The position numbers and the translations under genes were made by a program. DNA of 64,000 bases, from positions 2,232,501 through 2,296,500 of the forward strand of contig CANTUR010000055.1 of the NCBI GenBank assembly GCA_947683625.1. Direction: 5' to 3'. The stretch is from Mallotus nudiflorus (taxonomy: Eukaryota; Streptophyta; Magnoliopsida; Malpighiales; Euphorbiaceae). Below, piece by piece: positions 56,741-64,000 of the stretch. Under the pieces are notes generated by a model. It did no database searches. It was not told the origin of the DNA and saw only the letters and a list, made by a program, of their open reading frames with translations. How positions within the stretch are numbered: position 1 is the stretch's first letter; each line of letters starts with the position of its first letter.

Positions 56741-56809
56741 TAAATTATCCAATTTTTATATAATAATAAGTGAAGACTTTTTTATAATTTTGTCTATCCC
56801 CCTTCGCGC

Positions 56810-56857
<48 letters not shown>

Positions 56858-56859
<2 letters not shown>

Positions 56860-57300
56860 TTAACTTTCATCAAACTCACACTACAATTTGCTTTTAGTAA
56901 TTAGTTTAAATATCTCATAAACAAAGTTAACAAATCAAGTCAAGAAGTGTAAATTACCAATTAAAGAATATGTTGTCCATTCAAAATCACATAAATCATT
57001 AATCAACACCTTTAGAAAAAGCACAAATGAATGAAAAAGACCTCTAACCAAAGTAACTCTCAATTTGGTGTATATATATATACAAATATGCTCAACTTTC
57101 ATCAAACTCACACTATAATCTTCTTTTAGTAACTAGTTTAAATATCTCATAAACAAAGTTAACAATCAAGTCAAGAAGTGTAAATTACCAAGTGAAGAAC
57201 ATATTGTCCATTCAAAATCACATAATTCATGAATCAACACCTGTAGGAAAAGTACAAATTAATGAAAAAGACATCTAACTAATGTAACTCTCAATTTGGC
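56858..57300. repeat. 232-bp tandem duplication
   Basis: The block from 56858 (GCTTAACTTTCATCAAACTC) to about 57070 recurs from 57090 (GCTCAACTTTCATCAAACTC) to about 57300, with about 92% identity by eye. Each copy is preceded by a TA run. It has no long frame. In Athila coordinates it lies between the purine tract and the LTR. Confidence 0.85.
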
Positions 57301-58017
57301 ATGCAAAAATTGTTCTTAATTTAACTCTCTGCCTTTTTAGTTTCTTTTATGTTTTTCTTCCCACTCTTAGTAGTTTCCCCATCTTTCCTAAACTATTTAA
57401 CATGAACACTATCAAGATGGTTCTTTGAATACTCATACTCTTTTTGCTAGAGCATTGGAGTATAAGGAATTTAAGTTCCTTAGCACATTTTATTCTTTCT
57501 TTTTTTTTTAGATAATGAGAGAGATTATTTTTGACAACTTCTTTCACATACAACCAAAAGTAACCTTAGGAAGAAGTTTGATTCATTCACTATACAACTT
57601 TCCAAAACATTAACTCATGATCATGATCAAATGAATAACAAAATGCATTAGATTGATTAAAAGGTTCAAAATTCTCAACTCAAGTTATTGACAAAGCTTA
57701 AAAGAAATCAAACTAACCATTAATAGACGATTAAAAAATATAAGCTCAACAAAACTACAAACATACACAATACTCGTAATAATGATAATCGCATAAAAAT
57801 TTCAAGAGTCAAGCATTTTTTTTGGGCAAAATTTGCACAAATGCATGGAAAATGAAATGAAATATAGGTTATATACCCAAAGTATACACATTATATACCT
57901 GAATACAAAATTATGCAAAATTCCCCTCCCCCCCACACTTGAATAACACATTCTCCATAATGTGTGAAAGATAAGTAACTTAAATATCTAAAATACTAAC
58001 CTGATGCAATGATAAAC
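57301..58017 (-). other. Athila-type 3' region with a purine tract
   Basis: On the minus strand, GTGTGGGGGGGAGGGG-type sequence (about 57937-57922) resembles the GTGTGGGGG purine motif of Athila/Tat elements. The frame 57553-57347 is lysine-rich and continues no known domain that I can name. No intact gene is present. Confidence 0.5.
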
Positions 58018-59218
58018 TTAAATATGCATGAACATTTTCAAAAAGATAAATAAAATACACAAATAAATAATATAAACATGAAATTCATAAAGATGAAAAA
58101 CTAAACTAAAACTAAAAATAAAAGAAAATAGGGAAAAGAAAACTTTACTAACCATATAGTGGAGAGTTCGGAGTAATTGGTTGCCTTTGAGGAGATGATG
58201 ACAAAAGATTATGACCCATAGCCTTAAAATACTCTTGAAGCTTGAAATGATGGAAGAATAATTCAAAATCAATATCAATGATCTTATAATTAAGATCATT
58301 ATACTTGTCATCCACCAATTTTTCTAGTTTTTAAAATTTGGTATCCATTGTAATGTTTAAGGCTTCTAACTTTTAAAAAACTTAACTCCATCCTCCATTC
58401 ACTGATTGGGCTACTCCTATTTGTTCTTCTTCCTCTTCCTCATCTTCATCATCCTTATCATCATTTTCTTTTTCATAGTTATCTGTCTTAAGTGATAACC
58501 TTTTATAGTGGTTGAGTCCCTTAACTCTTTTGAAAAGGTAATCACTTTAGCTCTAAAGAGTAGATACCAATGAATCTTTTCCTATGAGATACAAGGTATC
58601 TTAGTAGTGAGTGGATCAAAAGTATGGAAATATAAATCTAAACATGTCATGATGTGTCCCATTAAAATCCATGCTTTTTGTGCTTTTGCAACATGCCATA
58701 AGGTTTGAAAAATAAAGGAAGCGGTAGAAATTCATGTGCATGTGTGCATACACCATAACATTAATAACTCTTGATTAGAGATTTTATTGCATTCAACCTT
58801 TCCAAAAATAGCATGGCACATGAGCTTATGCATAATAATGTAATGTGAACAAACCGTGAGGGGTACCATGGGGATCCTAATTCTCTTATTGGCTAGAAAT
58901 TTCTTCCTAAAATTCTCTGGGTTTGTACCTAGCTTGAGGCTCACAAAGTCCTCGTCTCCTAAAACCATATATCCTAAACATCAGCTTATAATTAATGGTA
59001 TAAGGCTTCCCTAGGAATTGACATTCAAAGATTTTATGGGTCTTATCAGTTAGCTTAAGAGTTGAGTAAAACTCAAGTATCAAATCCTTATAAATCTCAT
59101 AATTCAAAGAAATAAATTTCTTCCACCCTAGTCTATCATAAAGTTTAAGAACCCTATCCTTGAGTTGACCCTTATTTTTGTAATGAGTCCACCTCCAAGT
59201 ATTGTTTCTTAATCTCAC
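58018..59218 (-). pseudogene. ATHILA-type ORF relic
   Basis: The frame 59218-58907 contains LGWKKFISLNYEIYKDLILE and EFYSTLKLTDKTHKIFECQF, then LGKPYTINYKLMFRIYGFRR and GLCEPQARYKPREF. The frame 58968-58732 has PMVPLTVCSHYIIMHKLMC and NKISNQELLMLWCMH. These agree in order with the plant ATHILA ORF-1 family, carried by Athila elements and related host-like proteins, whose role is unknown. The tail at about 58480-58170 is acidic and then reads YFKAMGHNLLSSSPQRQP in another frame. A frameshift and stops break it. Confidence 0.75.
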
Positions 59219-59267
59219 TCTCTTGCATAAATTTGTTCATTATGAATTCCACTTTTTCTTCTCTTAC

Positions 59268-59678
59268 TTATAAAGTAATTTTACCCTTATACACATCAAT
59301 GAATGCCTTCCTGGTATTAAGAAATGGTCTCCTTAATATTAAAGGACAATTTCTATCTTGCTTAAAATACAATATCACAAAGTCCACTAGAAATACAAAC
59401 TTATCCACTTTGACTGACACATCCTCAACCACACCATAAGGTTTATTAATAGAATGATCTACCAATTGAAGGGACATCTTGGTGTTGATTACTTCTCTAA
59501 GATTCAATTCCCTAAAAAGAGTTAAGTGCATTAAGTTAATACTAACACCTAAATAATATAAGCACTTAGCGAATTCTTTAGAACCAACAACACAAGGGAT
59601 AGTGAAACTCCCTATATCTTTAAGTTTAACATGATTTTTTCTTGAGATTATAGAGCTATAAGTCTCTATCAAGGGCAT
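59268..59678 (-). pseudogene. Athila aspartic protease, catalytic Asp changed to Tyr
   Basis: This 136-codon frame is long and open. It shows the Athila-type protease pattern: IPCVVGSKEFAKCLYYLGVS, then INLMHLTLFRELNL and SLQLVDHSINKPYGVVEDV, then VDKFVFLVDFVIL and CPLILRRPFLNTRKAFIDV. In the active-site box the D of D-L-G-A is tyrosine (codon 59553-59555) and the A is valine, so the enzyme cannot work. Its good frame contrasts with the missing RT, RNase H and integrase that should follow. Confidence 0.9.
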
Positions 59679-59687
59679 TATTTCATT

Positions 59688-61430
59688 ATGATCCCACTTC
59701 CTCTTATTGGTGATGATATCCTTGAGAAACTTAGCATACTTAGAATCTTATTCAATACTTTAAACAATGGCAATTTCAAATCTAACTTATTGAAAGTCTC
59801 TAAAAATTTTTCAAATATCTTTCCATCTTCATTCAACTTCCTTTCCTTTAAGGGAATGGAAGCCTTGGAGCATACTTAGATATGTCAATAAGAGAGGGCT
59901 ACTCCACTTGATTCTCTTATTTTTCTTTTCTATTCACTTTTCCTTCTTCACTCTTTGTCTTTTGCTTCTCATTGTCATCTTCAACCTTCAATGGGACTTC
60001 ATTAGGAAACTTAAGCTCTTTACCACTTTGTAATGTAATAGCCTTCACTTGCTACTTTGGATTAACTTCAATGTTACTAGACAAATGTCTTTGAGCTTTA
60101 GTGGTTATCATGTTAGCCAAATGACCCATTTAAACTTCAATATTATGAATAAAAGAGGCATGGTTCTTGGCTATTTTATCAAACTTAGTTTCCATCCTCT
60201 TTTGATTCTTTTCTTTGCTTGTCATTTTAGAGGTTATGGTATTAAAGAATTTGTCTAACTTTATTTCCATTATTGTCAATCTATCATTCCTTAGTTATAG
60301 TTGAAATTCGAGTAGTGGTGGCTTAGCAAACTATATTAGAAAACCCTTAAGAATTCTGATTACTGCTCTAAGGAAAATTAGAATGATTCTTCCACACTTG
60401 GTTGTATGTATTGGAGAAAGGATTATTGGTTTATCTTATCTAAAATTGACCTCCAATATAGCTACAACTTTCAATTATACTATCTCCAAAAACATTGCTA
60501 TTTCCAAAACCTTATTCAAATTTAGTGTCTAAGCATATGACAATATTCTTTGAATTTGAATCACTAATTTGATTTGTAAGCATTAGAAGTAGAGGGAATA
60601 TCATTACCCTTTGAATTTAATCACTAATTTGCTTTGAAAGTGCAACAATCTGATCTTGCAATGATAGTACCATGTCACAACTCTTATCCTTCCACCTTGT
60701 TTAGGAGGTAGTTGTCTCTTAGATGGCTAAAGGCAATTGTTGTTAGCCATTTCTTCCAATAATTCAAAAGCTCCATCCACCATTTTTCGTATAAGAAAAC
60801 CTCTACCTGATGCGTCTATGGTATCCCTTTATAGATGTTATCACTCCATTATAAAAAGTGCTTGGCAAACCATGATGGGGACACCTCCTTTACAGCTCCT
60901 TAAATCTCTCTCAAGCATCATATAAGGATTTCATGTTATGTTGCTAAAATGTAGTAATGTCCTTAATGATCTTGGCAATCTTGGAAGGTGGGAAATATTT
61001 TGTTAGAAAAAGCTCTAACTAGAAGATCCTAAGTTGTTATGGAAGCTGATGGCTGAGAATTAAGCCATGTCTTTACTCTATCCTTGAGTGTAAATGGGAA
61101 GACCCTAAGTCAAATAGTATCATCGGACATACCGTTATACTTGAAAGTGTCACAAATTTCCAAGAAATTAGTGATGTGTGCATGTGGATCTTTTAAAGCT
61201 AGACCATGAGATTAAACGGTTGATTAAGTCATCTGAAGAAGATATGGTTTAATTTATAAGTTATTGGTATGAATGTTTGGCCTTATTATGCTCTATTGCA
61301 TACCCTCTAAACCGGGCATGGTGAAGTCCAAAAGAGTTCATTCTTCTCTTTCTTGCTAGTCTGCCATCTCACTAGCTACACTTTTTGACCTTCTATGATG
61401 TTCCTTCTTAAATTTAGACAAAAAATGTGT
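59688..61430 (-). pseudogene. Athila gag relic
   Basis: Fragments in several frames follow the Athila gag order. At about 61210-61000 are DPHAHITNFLEICDTFKYNG, LKDRVKTWLNSQPSASITT and LVRAFSNKIFPTF. At about 60790-60730 is a block rich in LLEEMANNNC that corresponds to the segment before the zinc knuckle. From 60700 to 59900 the frame is Gln-, Lys- and Glu-rich with many stops. The part next to the protease (59879-59690) is acidic spacer. Gag would form the particle. Confidence 0.75.
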
Positions 61431-61539
61431 TTAATGTTACGTATAAACCACAAGAAATGTACCTAAAATAGATAAAATGAATAAAAAATAGAATATTAAA
61501 ACTAAAATGCTCTAATCCAATATAACTACTACTAATTAT

Positions 61540-63000
61540 GATGTTAATTGTTACAATCGCTCGTAATGGTGCGGAACAACGTGTTGCTCTATTGCAATAC
61601 CTGCAAGTATATGAATCATGATAAGTAATATAATAACAAGTAGAGTATCGTTCCCATAAGGATTGTTAATTAATCACCTATTAGTTTTAGTTAATCTTGT
61701 TTAAAGCTTCCCAATTAACATGAATTTGAACAATTATAAAACTAAATAACAAGTAAATTAAGCAATCACTAAGCTAAGTAATAAATGAGGAAATTAATAT
61801 AATAATAATGTTGTTAGGAATTTGAGCACCACATCATCATTAAGCTAATGAGTATATCAATCACACCATTTGCACATCTTAAGTTTTCATAGATCATTAA
61901 ACACTCTCTCTCATGTAATGTTCAACTTAACTTGCATGAATCAATTAATACACAAAACCAAGGTTTAACTCTCATCATCACTATGGAAATGAGTTTATCT
62001 AAAAATAATAAGGAATTAAGCAAACCCAATGAGAATTGAATTAAGTTAAGATCTCTTATGTCATTAACCTATTTAACTTGTGTTTATAGGTCTAATAATA
62101 CTACCATTTCTCAATGTATAGTCCTAAATAAGAGCTATAGTTAGCCATCTATAACATTCAAGAAGTAGAATAAACATAATATGCAAGATAAAGGAAACTA
62201 GATCTATCATATTAAACTTAAATTAAATGGGTTTCAAATCCTAATAATAAAAAGAACTTAGCCGCTCATGGCTTCAATATTCATCATTCTATAAAAACAT
62301 AACCTAAATGAATATCAAAATTGTATTTGCAAGCAAAGAAAGGATATAAAATTGTTATCATGAAGCTTTTAAAGATCTTCAATGGTGTCCTCTTCCCCAA
62401 GCATATTTTTCTCCTCTTATCCTTTTTCATTTTGGGTGTATTAGTTTATAAGATCTTGGAATGAGAATTCTTATGCTGAAATTTAGGGTTGTTGTCCTTT
62501 TATACCCCTTCTAGAATGCCCTTTCATATTCCCTTAGATTTGCTCTTTTAAAATGTACACATCAGTATGTTCCTTATTAGAATCAGGTTGCCTACCATTG
62601 CTATTTCTTCTATGACCATGATAAAAGGGCCTCCTATAAAGAAGTGGCAATCATTATACTATCGTGCTTGCCATAGAAGGTTTGAACATTAGGACTCCAT
62701 GATCGTGCATCTAGCATGGTCACCACAAAACTTTAGCACCAATTTTTCTTGCCTTACTTCGAGCATCCAATGATCGTGTATCACACTGCAATAACTATAG
62801 CACTCTAAGTTTGTCTTCCTACTCTGTTTTTTTATCTTTTTATGCCTATCTTAGCACCATCCACCTATAATTTCTACTTTTCTTAAAAAGTAAAATAAAA
62901 CATAAAAGTATATATTCTTATTAGCTAAGCTAAGCTAAATGCAATCTAAATCCTAAAAAATGCATGCTAAAATGAGTAATAAAACTATATGTAATTTAGC
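61540..63000 (-). repeat. Athila-type 5' LTR with a worn primer site
   Basis: The LTR begins, on the plus strand, at about 61582 (TGTTGCTC) and contains CCTGCAAGTATATGAATCAT and GTAGAGTATCGTTCCCATAA, words that are common at the U5 end of Athila/Tat LTRs. The block 62228-62960 matches the fragment at 54546-55284. A possible primer site lies at about 61557-61572 (minus strand GCACCATTACGAGCGA), much changed from the usual type. The outer end near 63000 is a guess where the match to the other copy stops. Confidence 0.65.
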
Positions 63001-64000
63001 ACTAATAGCTTTCATCATCAGCCTTTAGGATTTTGAAAAATGAACCTAACACTAACTCTTACAAAAAGGGTAAATACAACTCACCAAAAGTTTCTTTATA
63101 AAAAATGAATATATAAAAGAAATGTGAAAAAACTAAGTTTCACTCAATAAATTTTCATAATAAATTTTCTCCACTAACTCTCTAACTTTGTAAATGAATT
63201 TTTGAAAAATGAATTTTGGATGGTGCAAAACTAGCTATTAGATACCTAAAAATTCATCCTAATAATTTTCCATCTCCATTTAATGTTCTTTTCTACTTTT
63301 TATAGGAAAAACACCACTTATAATCATAAGGTAAGGTGTCATAATCATGAGGGTTGAAATTCTAGTTGTTATACTTGCAATTGACCATTATAAAAGAAGC
63401 CAAATCACTACTAATTATGCTTATAACCATGAGTAGCATCCTCACCTTCATGAGCATAACTGAGGTATTCACAACTTAAGCTCTTCGTCAGGTTCATGCC
63501 CAATATTTAATTTATCCCCCTTTTTTAATGTTCTATTCATAATTCAAGCATTATCATTATCATTCAAAATGGCAAATCTCTTTAACAAAGTCAAAAAAGG
63601 TAGAAATCATACGAAAAAAGAAGTATGATCATGTTAACTAAAATAAATAAAAATGCAACCATGATTCTAAATAAGAAATGAAATATTCAAAGTATTATCT
63701 CATACAACCATAATGAAAATAGTAATGATAATCCACAATATATAGTCCAAAGAGTGTTTCAAGAGATAAGGAATACTAAATGAAAAATAATGAGAGAATA
63801 GCATATCAAAATTATGCAATTTTTTAAATCATTTTGATCATGCAAAAAGTCAAATTCTCTTGAGACAATTTAAAGTTTACATATCTAATGACAAATCAAG
63901 TAAATTGGTTTTACTAACTTATCATTGATTAGCATACGTTTAACTTTAACTACTTTTATATAACATAAGGTTAAAAACCTTTTTGAACCTAAACCTTAAT
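63001..64000. other. Unassigned AT-rich DNA at the right edge
   Basis: I see no gene, clear repeat or inverted repeat in this stretch. It may be the remaining U3 part of the Athila-type LTR or flanking DNA. The window ends before this can be told. Confidence 0.4.

Larger units (their letters stand above)
54546..63000 (-). mobile_element. Athila-type Ty3/gypsy relic lacking RT to integrase
   Basis: On the minus strand the order is an LTR-like region (61582 upward to about 63000), gag (61430-59688), protease (59678-59268), an ATHILA-type ORF (59218-58018), a purine tract near 57930 and an LTR fragment (54546-55284). RT, RNase H and integrase, which normally lie between protease and the ORF, are missing. 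The two LTR parts match over about 740 bp. A 1.5-kb AT-rich block and a duplication lie between the LTR fragment and the rest. The far end of the right LTR is not located exactly. Confidence 0.7.

Overview
This window looks like nuclear DNA of a flowering plant, most likely a eudicot, from a gene-poor, repeat-rich and probably heterochromatic stretch. It is strongly AT-rich, full of dinucleotide runs, and holds no intact host gene that I can support. Nearly everything recognisable is a transposable element: a plant L1-type LINE, a hAT transposon, a fold-back element, two miniature inverted-repeat elements, two chromodomain-bearing Ty3/gypsy elements, a large Tat/Ogre-type Ty3/gypsy element, two solo LTRs and an Athila-type remnant. 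All reading frames are broken by stops and frameshifts. The species cannot be named from the sequence.

Layout. 1-7876: AT-rich intergenic DNA with one miniature inverted-repeat element (4045-4314). 7877-13510: a decayed LINE on the minus strand (RNase H, RT zinc finger, RT, endonuclease, ORF1). 13611-21372: a fold-back element with GTT-rich arms, split by a 5.1-kb hAT element (14845-19966) that has perfect 12-bp terminal inverted repeats, an 8-bp target duplication and a broken transposase. 21373-23255: relic DNA, perhaps a CACTA-type end. 23256-51314: a minus-strand chromovirus interrupted inside gag by a plus-strand Tat element (28917-47513). That Tat element is itself interrupted by a solo LTR (34737-36641) with a clean 5-bp duplication. 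48590-51314: an LTR that serves both as 5' LTR of the first chromovirus and 3' LTR of a second one. 51323-53163: a second solo LTR, sitting exactly in the polypurine tract of chromovirus 2. 53164-54545: the integrase end of chromovirus 2, cut off by a junction to an Athila-type LTR. 54546-63000: an Athila relic that keeps gag, protease and an ATHILA-type ORF but lacks RT, RNase H and integrase. 63001-64000: unassigned.

Relative ages follow from the nesting. The Tat element is younger than chromovirus 1, and the solo LTRs are younger than the elements they interrupt. The hAT is younger than the fold-back element, and a Tourist-like MITE is younger than the chromovirus LTR it sits in. Catalytic residues are repeatedly lost, often Asp to Asn, and many stops fall where Gln, Arg or Trp codons are expected. 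This pattern fits C-to-T decay of methylated, silenced DNA.

The most unusual content is in the 3' part of the Tat element (40640-45401). Downstream of integrase and on the opposite strand lies a multi-exon relic of a plant mobile domain (PMD) gene. It has plausible introns and a TATA-box/CT-rich leader of its own, and about 15 copies of a minisatellite lie between that promoter and the 3' LTR. I found no CRISPR, operon, tRNA or rRNA features, and none is expected here.
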